DNA of 45,220 bases from Bacteroidota bacterium (GTDB lineage: Bacteria > Bacteroidota > Bacteroidia > Flavobacteriales_F > PHOS-HE28): the NCBI GenBank assembly GCA_018266475.1, contig JAFEAI010000006.1, positions 1 to 45,220 on the forward strand, in the 5' to 3' direction. The position numbers were made by a program, and so were the translations under genes. The notes below the pieces were generated by a model. It searched no databases and had not been told where the DNA came from. It saw only the letters and a list, made by a program, of their open reading frames with translations. Positions 9,796 to 17,009 of this stretch are shown piece by piece (within the stretch, counting starts at the first letter, position 1; every line of letters starts with the position of its first letter).

Positions 9796-10461
9796 TCAGT
9801 AATACTCCGACACCAGTTCCTTCTTCACGCCAAGTTCCTTGAGCACCAGGGCCACGTGCTTCACGAAGGGCTCGGGGCCGCACAGGTAGAAGGGTTGGCT
9901 GAAATTCCGCACGTGCAGTTCAATGAACCCCTTGTCGATCTCGCCGCTTGCATTCCTGGGCCTGTCCTCCAAGGAGAGGATGCTGATGACCTGCGTGCCG
10001 AACATGTTGTGCAGTTCCCCCTCGAAGCAGATGTCCTCACCGCGCTTGTTGGCATAGAGCAGCATGTTGCCCTTCAGCTTTCCGTCCTTTTGCAACTGGC
10101 GGAAGATGGCCATGAAAGGCGTGATGCCCGTGCCTCCGGCAATGAACACCCCGGGGCCGCGGTATTCCACTTCATTGCGCGCTTCGCTGATCGATACGGC
10201 ATCACCCGCCTGCAGGCGATGCGCGTGCCCGGAAAGCGTTTCCTCGCCTTTGTAGGTCTTCATTGCTATCCGCAGGTCCGCATCGGTGTTCAATCCGATG
10301 AAGGAGAACGGTGCTTTTTCCGGCGCATAGCCTTCCCGCTGCATGGTCAGCTCCGCGCATTGCCCTGCGGTGTACGTGTAACCCCTGGGTTTTTCCAGCA
10401 CAAGCTGGAAGACGTCATGCGTCACCTTTTCCTTGTTCAGCAGTTTTACGGTGAAGGCCAT
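9796..10461 (-). CDS. FAD/NAD(P)-dependent ferredoxin-reductase-like oxidoreductase (paralogue 1)
   Basis: This is a stand-alone 221-residue reductase of the ferredoxin:NADP+ reductase superfamily. The FAD domain has APFSFIGLN (RxxS-type flavin motif, about residue 55); the NAD(P) domain has FIAGGTGITPFMAIFRQL near residue 110 and CGPEPFVKHV near residue 195, with an aromatic C-terminal pair (EYY). No 2Fe-2S or globin domain is attached, so the electron partner is unknown. It is about half identical by eye to the next gene upstream, and the two look like a tandem duplication separated by 140 bases. The ATG at 10461 was chosen because both paralogues then begin with the same M-[AE]-F-T-V-K pattern. 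Confidence 0.8.
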   Translation of the reverse strand: MAFTVKLLNKEKVTHDVFQLVLEKPRGYTYTAGQCAELTMQREGYAPEKAPFSFIGLNTDADLRIAMKTYKGEETLSGHAHRLQAGDAVSISEARNEVEYRGPGVFIAGGTGITPFMAIFRQLQKDGKLKGNMLLYANKRGEDICFEGELHNMFGTQVISILSLEDRPRNASGEIDKGFIELHVRNFSQPFYLCGPEPFVKHVALVLKELGVKKELVSEYY

Positions 10462-10601
10462 TGCGCGGGAGGTTTTGTTGCATGCTGGAACACCGCAGTG
10501 TCCTGGTTGGTTCGGTTGCTCGCCTGCATGATGGCCCGGCATCCCATTGGCTGGGGGCGATGCTGTGCCGAAGGCCGTTTTCCCGTACCACCAGGCTCCC
10601 C

Positions 10602-11273
10602 TCAGAACTGCACGTCGATCATGCTTTCGCTGGCGCCGAGCTGCACGAGCGCATTCTTCACCGCCTTTACGAAGCCTTCCGGCCCGCAGGTGTAGAAGGG
10701 CTGCTTGAAGTTGCTGATGTGTGCCTTCAGGAAATCGGCGCTTACCAAGCCGTGCAGGTATCCCGGCACCTCCTCGTTGCTGAGCACGGACCGGAAGTTG
10801 CTGCCAAGCAGGCTACGGAACTCGTCTTCCATAAAGGTGTCCGCCTTGGTCTTGTTGAAGAAGAAGAGGCTGTTGCCGACCAACTTGCCGTCCACCTTCA
10901 GCTGCCGCAGGATGGCGATGAACGGGGTGACGCCCGTGCCGCCCGCGATGAAGACGCCCGGCCCTTTCAGCGCCACGGTGTCGAAGGGTTCGCTGATCAC
11001 CACTTCGTCGCCCACCTTCAGGGTGTTGAGGATCTGCTCGGTAATGCCGTGGTGGCTGACGTAGCATTTGGTGGTGAGCTGCAGGTGCTGGTCGCTGTTG
11101 AGGCCCGTGAAGGTGAAGGGTGACACCTTGTCCCGCACCGAGTCGATGTGCGGCAGCTTGAAGTCGATGCCTTGCCCGGCAGAGAAGAAGTAGTCTTTCG
11201 GGCGTTCCAAGGTCATCCGCACCACATCATGCGTGAGCTGCTCTTTCTTCAGGATCTTGACTGTGAATTCCAT
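10602..11273 (-). CDS. FAD/NAD(P)-dependent ferredoxin-reductase-like oxidoreductase (paralogue 2)
   Basis: This 223-residue protein has the same two-domain layout as its neighbour: SPFTFTGLN near residue 55 for flavin, FIAGGTGVTPFIAILRQL near residue 117 for NAD(P), and CGPEGFVKAV near residue 197. Like paralogue 1 it has no fused ferredoxin or haem domain. The sister genes read MEFTVKILKKEQLTHDVVRM and MAFTVKLLNKEKVTHDVFQL at the start, so the family boundary is clear. A CAATTTTG element at 11308-11315 may be the -7 box. Closeness to nirK and a DoxX gene would fit a role in electron supply or nitrosative stress, but that is inference from position only. Confidence 0.8.
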   Translation of the reverse strand: MEFTVKILKKEQLTHDVVRMTLERPKDYFFSAGQGIDFKLPHIDSVRDKVSPFTFTGLNSDQHLQLTTKCYVSHHGITEQILNTLKVGDEVVISEPFDTVALKGPGVFIAGGTGVTPFIAILRQLKVDGKLVGNSLFFFNKTKADTFMEDEFRSLLGSNFRSVLSNEEVPGYLHGLVSADFLKAHISNFKQPFYTCGPEGFVKAVKNALVQLGASESMIDVQF

Positions 11274-11369
11274 GGCAGGGGTTGTGGCATTAAGACCAAC
11301 GAAGCCGCAAAATTGTTCGGGAAGTTAGGTGGGGCAGTGCGGCGATACGGATTGGCCGGAGCCATAAGC

Positions 11370-11774
11370 TCATGCAAGGGCTGCTTTGGTGCTGCCATCG
11401 GTGACCTGGGTGAGCCGGGCAAGGCCATAAGCGCCAATGGCCATCACCAGGTCGCGCACCGCAACGTCGAGGTATTGCCCGCTGGATATGAGGGTGATCG
11501 CGATCAGCGTAAGCCAGGCCGAAACCAGGTAGGCACCGAACAGGGTGCGCGTGAGGACGAGGATGCCGGCCACGATCTCGATTACGCCCACTACCATCAT
11601 GAACGTGATCGGCCCAAAAGGCAACATGCCCGCCATCCAAGTGGGCACATAGTGCCCCCAGTCGGTAAGCAGGTTGGTGAATTTATCGGCCCCGGCCATG
11701 ATGGGCACCAGGCCGTAGCCGTATTTCAGGATGGATTGCAGGCGAGAGACCTCTTGTTGCGCGATGGCGTTCAT
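11370..11774 (-). CDS. DoxX-like small membrane protein, sigma-factor-linked
   Basis: This is a 134-residue integral membrane protein with four predicted helices (GYGLVPIMAGADKF, FGPITFMMVVGVIEIVAGILVL, LVSAWLTLIAITLI, AVRDLVMAIGAYGLARL), the layout of the DoxX/DoxD family. Several DoxX-family proteins are linked to oxidative or nitrosative stress or thiosulfate metabolism; the exact role here is unknown. An in-frame ATG at 11795 lies inside the promoter element described below, so the ATG at 11772-11774 (MNAIAQQEVSRLQ) is preferred. The gene is divergent from the sigma factor, and both carry the same promoter sequence, which implies control by that sigma factor. Confidence 0.7.
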   Translation of the reverse strand: MNAIAQQEVSRLQSILKYGYGLVPIMAGADKFTNLLTDWGHYVPTWMAGMLPFGPITFMMVVGVIEIVAGILVLTRTLFGAYLVSAWLTLIAITLISSGQYLDVAVRDLVMAIGAYGLARLTQVTDGSTKAALA

Positions 11775-11792
11775 GGTTGCAAGTGTTGTGGC

Positions 11793-11825
11793 CATTGGAT
11801 GGCCGAAGGCCGCCCAGGTTACAAA
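11793..11825 (-). promoter_or_regulatory. Putative ECF-sigma promoter of the DoxX gene
   Basis: On the minus strand TTTGTAAC (11825-11818), 17 bases, then ATCCAATG (11800-11793). The same two elements with the same 17-base spacing precede the divergent sigma factor gene. The TTTGTAAC copies form an 8-bp inverted repeat with a 30-bp centre. Confidence 0.65.
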
Positions 11826-11855
11826 CGGCGCGGAAAATGGGTGGCGCGGACGGGA

Positions 11856-11888
11856 TTTGTAACTTTAACTTGCGGGTTGCATCCAATG
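11856..11888 (+). promoter_or_regulatory. Putative autoregulated ECF-sigma promoter of the sigma gene
   Basis: TTTGTAAC at 11856-11863, a 17-base spacer and ATCCAATG at 11881-11888, identical in both elements and spacing to the promoter of the divergent DoxX gene. The start codon at 11900 lies 11 bases downstream. This is not the housekeeping TAnnTTTG type. Confidence 0.65.
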
Positions 11889-11899
11889 CGGAAGAAAGC

Positions 11900-12583
11900 A
11901 TGCGCAAATCCCTCCCCATGGAAGCGATCCAATTGGTCCCCAACCGCCATTCACAGTTGTCCGACAAGGAGGTGTTGATCCGTGTGCTGTCCGGTGAGAA
12001 GGCGTTGTATGAGATTTTGATGCGCCGCCACAACCAAACGCTCTATCGCGCCATTCGCAGCTACTTGCAACAGGGGGAGGATGTGGAGGATGCGATGCAG
12101 GAGACCTACCTGAAGGCTTTCGCAAAACTGGACCAGTTCAAGGGGGAATCCGCATTTTCCACCTGGCTGGTGCGCATCGGCATCAATGAGGCGCTGCAAC
12201 AGTTGCGCAGGTCGCGCATGCTGCGTGTGCATGCGGACCCGGACGTACGCTTGGATCAGATCGGCCAACTACCCGACAGGGAACAGATGAACCCCGAACA
12301 ACGCACCATCCATGGAGAGCAGCGCAGGCTGCTGGAGCAGGCCATGGACAAGCTGCCTGCGAATTACCGCGCCGTGTACATGCTGCGTGAGGTGGAGGGC
12401 ATGAGCGTGGCGGACACGGCGCATTGCCTGGAGTTGAGCGAGAGCAATGTGAAAGTACGCCTGCACCGTGCAAAGGACATGCTGAAGGAAACCATTTGGA
12501 AGTACCATGCAGAAGCTCCTGCCTTCGAGTTCGGCAGCGCCCATTGCGACAGGCTGGTGGAATCGGTGATGGCGCAGATCTGA
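11900..12583 (+). CDS. RNA polymerase sigma factor, ECF (sigma-70 group 4) type
   Basis: The protein has 227 residues. Region 2 covers about residues 30-95: LYEILMRRHNQTLYRAIRSYLQQGEDVEDAMQ and AFSTWLVRIGINEALQQLRR. Region 4 (about 145-200) has LPANYRAVYMLREVEGMSVADTAHCLELSESNVKVRLHRAK, the -35-binding helix-turn-helix. A short tail FEFGSAHCDRLVESVMAQI with one cysteine follows, a tail seen in a subset of ECF factors. No anti-sigma gene is adjacent, which is unusual. Its mirrored promoter with the DoxX gene suggests autoregulation. The stop codon TGA at 12581-12583 overlaps the left target duplication of the IS and originally abutted the stop of nirK. Confidence 0.88.
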   Translation: MRKSLPMEAIQLVPNRHSQLSDKEVLIRVLSGEKALYEILMRRHNQTLYRAIRSYLQQGEDVEDAMQETYLKAFAKLDQFKGESAFSTWLVRIGINEALQQLRRSRMLRVHADPDVRLDQIGQLPDREQMNPEQRTIHGEQRRLLEQAMDKLPANYRAVYMLREVEGMSVADTAHCLELSESNVKVRLHRAKDMLKETIWKYHAEAPAFEFGSAHCDRLVESVMAQI

Positions 12584-12589
12584 TCAGTT
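12582..12589. repeat. Left target-site duplication GATCAGTT
   Basis: Perfect 8-bp copy of the sequence at 13864-13871, flanking the IS. An 8-bp duplication is the size known for ISL3 elements. Confidence 0.93.
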
Positions 12590-13863
12590 GGTTCTACCAC
12601 GAATTTAGTGGGGAATGCCGATTTTCGGGGCAAACCAAAGCCTAATGGAAAAGCTGTTTGAACGCCTATTGGAACTTGAGGCGGGCTGGGTAGTGACCCA
12701 AGTGGATACGGACATGGGTTTGGGCGAGGTCCATATCCATGTGGAGTGCAGATTGAAGAAGTGCGTTGATGCGGACTCAGGCGAGACTTGCAAGGTGTAT
12801 GACCATGCGCCCATGCGCAAGTGGCGGCACTTGGACATCATGCAGTACAAGACCTACATCTGCTGCAGACTGCCGCGCCTGCGGCTTCCAACCGGAGGGG
12901 TAAGGACGGTGGACCCCGGCTGGGCCTCCTCCCATGAGCGTCACACATACCTCTTCGAGCAGATGGTGATCGATCTTCTTCAGATGAGCGGCAACCAGAC
13001 CCGTACCGCGGCATTTATGCGTTGCGGCTTCAACGTGGTGAACCGGATCATCCACCTGAGCACCCGGCGGGGCATGGAACGAAGGAAGTTGCAAGAACAT
13101 GTGCTGGAGAATTTGAGCATTGACGAGAAGTCCTTCAAGAAAGGCCACAAGTACATCACCGTGTTGAGCGATCCGCGTTCGGGCTGCGTGTTGGACGTGG
13201 AAGAGGACCGCACCAAGGAAGCTTGCAGGAACTTGCTGGACAAGACCCTCACGCCCGCCCAACAGAAGGAGGTGCGTACGGTGAGCATGGACATGTGGAA
13301 GGCGTTCATGAACACGGTGAAGGAGGCCATGCCGCAGGCGGAGATCGTGCATGACAGGTTCCATTTGGTGAAGTACCTCAATGACGCACTGGACAAGGTG
13401 CGCAGGCGGGAAGTGAAAGCCCACGAGCTACTTCGCAACAGCAAGTACGCCTTGTTGAAGAACCCGGAGAACCTCACGGAAAAACAACGCATCAAGTTCG
13501 AGCAGATAAAGGCGGCCAACCATGAAGTGGCCAAGGCATGGCAGGTGCGGGAGAATTTCAAGGACCTCTTTGCAAGCAGCACGCACGAGGCCTTCCCGCT
13601 GTACATGAAATGGGCATCGGACGCGGTCAACAAGGGGATGAATGAGGTGTCCAAGGTGGTGGAAATGTTCCATGCGCACATGAATGGCGTGTTGAATGCC
13701 CTGGTGTGCAACTTCAGCAACGCCATGGCAGAACGCCTCAATGGGAAGATCCAGCAGCTAAAAAGTGTCGCAAGGGGGTACCGGACCTTTGCCAATTTCA
13801 GAAGCGCCATCCTCTTCTTCCATGGGGGCCTTGACCTCTACCCACTAAAATAATGGTAGAACC
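12590..13863 (+). mobile_element. Complete ISL3-family insertion sequence, 1274 bp
   Basis: Terminal inverted repeats at 12590-12612 and 13841-13863 match at 20 of 23 positions, both starting GGTTCTACCA and ending TTTAGTGGG. They are flanked by the perfect 8-bp duplication GATCAGTT. One intact transposase gene fills the element and its stop codon lies within the right terminal repeat. Intact ends, frame and duplication all indicate a recent insertion. It sits exactly between the convergent sigma-factor and nirK genes and breaks neither. Confidence 0.93.
12615..13853 (+). CDS. ISL3-family transposase
   Basis: This is a DDE transposase of up to 412 residues. The N-terminal zinc-binding region has C..KKC (near 48-52), a further cysteine, KWRHLDIMQY and a CC pair, in the ISL3 order. 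The catalytic domain shows ENLSIDEKSFKKGHKY with the first acidic residue near position 172, VSMDMWKAF with the second, and NAMAERLNGKIQQLKSVARGYRTFANFR with the third near position 378. HDRFHLVKYLNDALDKVRR is the conserved linker. An ATG at 12645 (MEKLFERLLELEAGW) fits family N-termini equally well, so the start could be 10 residues later. Frame is intact, so the element should be mobile. Confidence 0.92.
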   Translation: MPIFGANQSLMEKLFERLLELEAGWVVTQVDTDMGLGEVHIHVECRLKKCVDADSGETCKVYDHAPMRKWRHLDIMQYKTYICCRLPRLRLPTGGVRTVDPGWASSHERHTYLFEQMVIDLLQMSGNQTRTAAFMRCGFNVVNRIIHLSTRRGMERRKLQEHVLENLSIDEKSFKKGHKYITVLSDPRSGCVLDVEEDRTKEACRNLLDKTLTPAQQKEVRTVSMDMWKAFMNTVKEAMPQAEIVHDRFHLVKYLNDALDKVRRREVKAHELLRNSKYALLKNPENLTEKQRIKFEQIKAANHEVAKAWQVRENFKDLFASSTHEAFPLYMKWASDAVNKGMNEVSKVVEMFHAHMNGVLNALVCNFSNAMAERLNGKIQQLKSVARGYRTFANFRSAILFFHGGLDLYPLK

Positions 13864-13871
13864 GATCAGTT
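13864..13871. repeat. Right target-site duplication GATCAGTT
   Basis: Second copy of the 8-bp target duplication. It contains the TCA that is the nirK stop codon on the minus strand. Confidence 0.93.
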
Positions 13872-14963
13872 TGATGCGTGCGGCTTTGCCACTTGCTCCA
13901 TGAGCTTGTTGTTCCAGTTTCCGCTGACCTTCACGGTGCCTTTGGCATCAAATAGCTCCGCTTTGATCAGGTTGTGGTCCACGAAGGCATAGTTGCCCGG
14001 CTCGCGGAACTGGTACAGGGCGGCCACGGCGGATCCACCGGGCACAAACCAGGTCTCCTGGTTCGTAAGCGGCTTGTCATTGAAGGATCCTCCCTGCCAC
14101 ACCAGGTCGGCATGGCCGCCGATGAGGTGGAAGCGCGCATCAATGTTGCAACTGGCGGTGATGAAGAGCACCTTCTCACCGACGTTGGCGGCCATGGCAT
14201 GGTCGTTCTGGAGCGCACCTTCCACGCCATTGAAAACAAGGTGGGAGGGCGTGAGCGTGCGCATCACGGCAAGCATGTCGGCAAAGGCCGCCGAGGGTTT
14301 TTCGTATTCCTTGAAGTTCCCGGCTTCGTCCTTGGGGAGGTAATAGTCCTGTTCCGCCACGTAATAGGCGCGGTCGTACTTCAACGGATGCCCGTTTTCA
14401 TCGGTGAGCCCGTTCGGGGGCAGCACCATGATGGCCCCGTTCATGCCGCTGGCGATGTGCAGCGGCGTCATCACCCCGCCGGGGGCGCAGTGGTACACGA
14501 AAACCCCCGGCTTGATCACGCGAAACCTGATGGTGGCTTCCTGCCCGGGCGCCACCTCCGTGAGGTCGCCGCCGCCCATGGCCCCGGTGGCCGCATGCAG
14601 GTCGATGTTGTGCGTGAGCGTATTGGTGGCGGGGTTTACCAGGTGGAGCTGGACGTAATCGCCCTGATGGGCCACGATCAGCGGTGCGGGCACGCTGCCG
14701 TTGAAGGTGAGCGCCCACAGGGTGGCGCGCGGGCTGATCTTCACCTTCTTCTCCTGGACCACCAGCTCCACCTCCACCACGTGCGGCCCGCCTTTCTCCA
14801 CCTGGTCGTATGCCGGCAGCAGGGGCGGGGCCACCAGGGCTTCTTGTACGTGGGGGAGCTTTTCGGCATCCACATCCGCCAGCGGCGTGAAAACCGAAGA
14901 GGGCGTGCAGGCGGCCAACAGAAGGGTGATCGGAAGGAGGCGGATGGCGATAGGGGGCTTCAT
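13866..14963 (-). CDS. nirK: Copper-containing nitrite reductase NirK, predicted lipoprotein
   Basis: It would reduce nitrite to nitric oxide in denitrification. It has 365 residues with a lipobox LLAAC (Cys19), so it is probably anchored on the periplasmic or outer surface. All copper ligands are visible: type 1 His118, Cys159, His169 and Met174; type 2 His123, His158 and His330; the catalytic Asp121 (HNIDLHAATG) and His284 (HLIGGHADLVW) are present. FVYHCAPGGVMTPLH and NYAFVDHNLIKA are diagnostic. No other denitrification gene is in the window. No TAnnTTTG box or TTTGTAAC element is evident upstream, so regulation is unclear; FNR-type control is possible but not seen. The stop lies within the IS target duplication. 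Confidence 0.93.
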   Translation of the reverse strand: MKPPIAIRLLPITLLLAACTPSSVFTPLADVDAEKLPHVQEALVAPPLLPAYDQVEKGGPHVVEVELVVQEKKVKISPRATLWALTFNGSVPAPLIVAHQGDYVQLHLVNPATNTLTHNIDLHAATGAMGGGDLTEVAPGQEATIRFRVIKPGVFVYHCAPGGVMTPLHIASGMNGAIMVLPPNGLTDENGHPLKYDRAYYVAEQDYYLPKDEAGNFKEYEKPSAAFADMLAVMRTLTPSHLVFNGVEGALQNDHAMAANVGEKVLFITASCNIDARFHLIGGHADLVWQGGSFNDKPLTNQETWFVPGGSAVAALYQFREPGNYAFVDHNLIKAELFDAKGTVKVSGNWNNKLMEQVAKPHASN

Positions 14964-15036
14964 GGAATGGTTGTGTACCCGGGGTCAGGTGGGTATAAGG
15001 ACTGAAGGCCGGGAAATGTTCACCGGGCCGTGCGGA

Positions 15037-15795
15037 TCACGGGGCTTGGTGCCAGATCCGCCAGGCTTCATCGGCTTGTGCCTTCAGCATGCCGATGCCG
15101 CCAATGGTGCGGGCGCCATGCTCGGCACCGTGCTTCAAGAACATGGTTTCCCCCGGATTGTACACCAGGTCGATCAGCACGTGCTTGGCGGTGAGCGCGG
15201 CGTAGGGCAGGGGCGGTGCTTCAGCCACGTCCGGGTACATGCCGAGCGGGGTGGTGTTCACCACCAGGCGGCACACGCGCAGCACGGTGGGGTCTATCAG
15301 GTCCCAGGTAAGGTCGCCGCGCTGGCGGCTGCGGCTTACGATGCGGAAGCGGATGCCCAGTTCGCGCAGTACGTATGCCACCGCACGGCTGGCGCCGCCG
15401 CTGCCCAGCACCAGGGCCCGCGGGCGGATGGCGCTGCCCGGGTCGCTGAGCTGGCCGGCCACGGGCAGGATCAACGCGCGGAAGCCGGCCACGTCGGTGT
15501 TGTAGCCCTTGGCGCGCCCCCCGTGGACGGCAATGGTGTTCACCGCGCCCACGGCGGCGGCCAAGGGGTCCAGCTCATCCAGGAAGGGGATCACCGCCTC
15601 CTTGTAGGGGATGGTGACGTTCAGCCCGCGCAGCCCGGCCGTATCGCGCAGCAATGCGGGAAGCTCCCCGATGGCGGCCAGCTCGAACAGGTCATAGCGG
15701 TGCCCCTTCAGTTTTTCCTGCTTGAAGAGCTTGGTGAAATGCTCCCGGCTAAAACTGTGGCCCAGCTTGCGGCCGATGAGGCCATAGCGTTCCAT
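15037..15795 (-). CDS. aroE: Shikimate dehydrogenase (NADP+)
   Basis: It would reduce 3-dehydroshikimate to shikimate in aromatic amino acid synthesis. Its 252 residues are slightly short for the family, as usual in Bacteroidota. The substrate-binding start YGLIGRKLGHSFSREHFTKLF and GLNVTIPYKEAVIPFLDEL (with the catalytic lysine) are followed by the NADP-binding loop VLGSGGASRAVAYVL near residue 127 and VNTTPLGMYPD near residue 180. The start at 15793-15795 has the box TAATTTCG (15800-15807) only 4 bases upstream, overlapping the last codons of dedA. It may be transcribed with dedA, which ends 9 bases upstream, or from its own box. Confidence 0.93.
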   Translation of the reverse strand: MERYGLIGRKLGHSFSREHFTKLFKQEKLKGHRYDLFELAAIGELPALLRDTAGLRGLNVTIPYKEAVIPFLDELDPLAAAVGAVNTIAVHGGRAKGYNTDVAGFRALILPVAGQLSDPGSAIRPRALVLGSGGASRAVAYVLRELGIRFRIVSRSRQRGDLTWDLIDPTVLRVCRLVVNTTPLGMYPDVAEAPPLPYAALTAKHVLIDLVYNPGETMFLKHGAEHGARTIGGIGMLKAQADEAWRIWHQAP

Positions 15796-15799
15796 GGCC

Positions 15800-15807
15800 C
15801 GAAATTA
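15800..15807 (-). promoter_or_regulatory. -7 box of aroE (TAATTTCG)
   Basis: TAnnTTCG element ending 4 bases before the aroE ATG and overlapping the dedA stop codon. It implies a leaderless aroE transcript. Confidence 0.5.
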
Positions 15808-16473
15808 GGCCTGCTCGCGGACCTGTTTGGGCGCCAAGCGCATCCGGGCGAATTCGATCACCATGGGGAGCAGGGATATGCCCACGATGGCCAGGATCAC
15901 CACTTCGTAGTTCTTCTGCACAAAGGGATGCTGGCCGAAGAGGAAGCCCGCCAGCAGCAGCAGGGTGATCCACAAGATGCCCCCGATGATGTCGAAGGGC
16001 AGGAATTTGCGCCGGTAATCCATTTTGCCGATGCCGGCCACGAAAGGGGTGATGGTGCGCACAATGGGGACGAAGCGCGCGATGATGATGGTGCGCACGC
16101 CGTACTTCTCGAAGTAGCCGTGGGTCTTATCAAGGTTTTTGGGGCCTACCAGCGGTTTGCCGAAGAGCTTCCACCCCAGCACGCGCAGGCCGAAGGTGCG
16201 CCCCACCCAGTAGTTGATGTTGTCGCCCAGGATGGCTGCCGGAATCAGCAGGGCCAGCAGCACCCCAAGATCAAGCGAGCCGATGGCGGCCAAGGAACCG
16301 GCCACGAACAGCAGCGAATCCCCGGGCAGAAAGGGCATCACCACCAGGCCCGTTTCGATGAAGATGATGGCAAAGATCAGCAGGTAGATCAAGTTGCCAT
16401 GGTCCTGGATGAAGGCCGGCAACGTTTCATTCAGGTGGGTGATGAAATGCCAAAAGGAAAGAAGCAGGTCCAT
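15805..16473 (-). CDS. DedA-family membrane protein
   Basis: This inner-membrane protein of the DedA/SNARE-associated (VTT) family has 222 residues; members act as undecaprenyl- or phospholipid flippases and affect membrane homeostasis. GNLIYLLIFAIIFIETG, FLPGDSLLFVAGSLAAIGSLD, GDNINYWVGRTFG and the basic/proline motif ARFVPIVRTITPFVAGIGKM are all in family order. A following segment (GGILWITLLLLAGFLFGQ) completes the fold, and a hydrophobic C-terminal helix ends in a basic tail. It lies just upstream of aroE on the same strand with a 9-base gap. Upstream is the repeat-rich spacer 16474-16691. Confidence 0.9.
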   Translation of the reverse strand: MDLLLSFWHFITHLNETLPAFIQDHGNLIYLLIFAIIFIETGLVVMPFLPGDSLLFVAGSLAAIGSLDLGVLLALLIPAAILGDNINYWVGRTFGLRVLGWKLFGKPLVGPKNLDKTHGYFEKYGVRTIIIARFVPIVRTITPFVAGIGKMDYRRKFLPFDIIGGILWITLLLLAGFLFGQHPFVQKNYEVVILAIVGISLLPMVIEFARMRLAPKQVREQA

Positions 16474-16494
16474 CTGTATGCGTAAGAGCGGTGG

Positions 16495-16680
16495 TTCAAC
16501 AACTAACTACTGACAACTGACAACCGACAACTGACAACCGGTCCTGAGCGGAGCCGCCCTTCGGCCAAGCTCAAGGGACTGACAACCGACAACCGGTCCT
16601 GAGCGGAGCCGAAGGACCGACAACTGACAACCGACAACTGACAACCGACAACTGACAACCGACAACTGACAACTGACAAC
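16495..16680. repeat. Heptamer repeat arrays interleaved with a GC-rich hairpin element
   Basis: Several runs of GACAACT/GACAACC heptamers are interrupted twice by a unit starting GGTCCTGAGCGGAGCCG (16540 and 16595). The second copy folds as GGTCCT (16595-16600) with AGGACC (16613-16618). The first copy continues into a different arm containing CCCTTCGGCCAAGC. The block fills the space between the rhodanese gene and dedA. The hairpin core resembles a short dispersed repeat known from Bacteroidota genomes. Confidence 0.85.
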
Positions 16681-16691
16681 TCAAAACAACC

Positions 16692-17009
16692 TCACCCGTG
16701 CTGCTGCGAGGCCTCCACACCTGCCCGCCATGCTTGGATCCCGCCCCGCAGGTTGATCAGGTTGGTGAATCCGTACCGTGAGGAAAGGGTGTCCACCACG
16801 GCGCAACTCCGCGAGCCGCTGTTGCAATGGACCACCACCGCAATGTCGCGCGGAATTTCGGCAAGGCGGTCCAGCAGTTGGCTCATGGGCAGGTTGGTGC
16901 CGCCCATGGAGGTTTCCTCCACCTCGTAGGGTTCGCGCACATCCAGCACCATCAGGTGTTCCCCGGCGGCTTCCATGCGCCGGAGGTCATCGGCGGAGAT
17001 CTCCTTCAT
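16692..17009 (-). CDS. Single-domain rhodanese-like sulfurtransferase
   Basis: This 105-residue protein consists of one rhodanese domain. VLDVREPYEVEE near residue 21 and the active-site loop HCNSGSRSCA, with the persulfide-forming Cys62, are clear; ending with NLRGGIQAWRAGVE it matches PspE/GlpE-type proteins. It would carry a sulfane sulfur in the cytoplasm. Its ATG overlaps the TGA of the upstream comA-like gene by ATGA, which indicates translational coupling. Together with the sulfonate-forming enzyme this suggests a sulfur-related operon, though the link is inferred. Confidence 0.9.
   Translation of the reverse strand: MKEISADDLRRMEAAGEHLMVLDVREPYEVEETSMGGTNLPMSQLLDRLAEIPRDIAVVVHCNSGSRSCAVVDTLSSRYGFTNLINLRGGIQAWRAGVEASQQHG

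Noticed and set aside
11775-11795. ATG at 11795 as DoxX start
   Set aside because: It lies within the ATCCAATG promoter element shared with the sigma gene; transcription would start downstream of it, so the ATG at 11774 is preferred.
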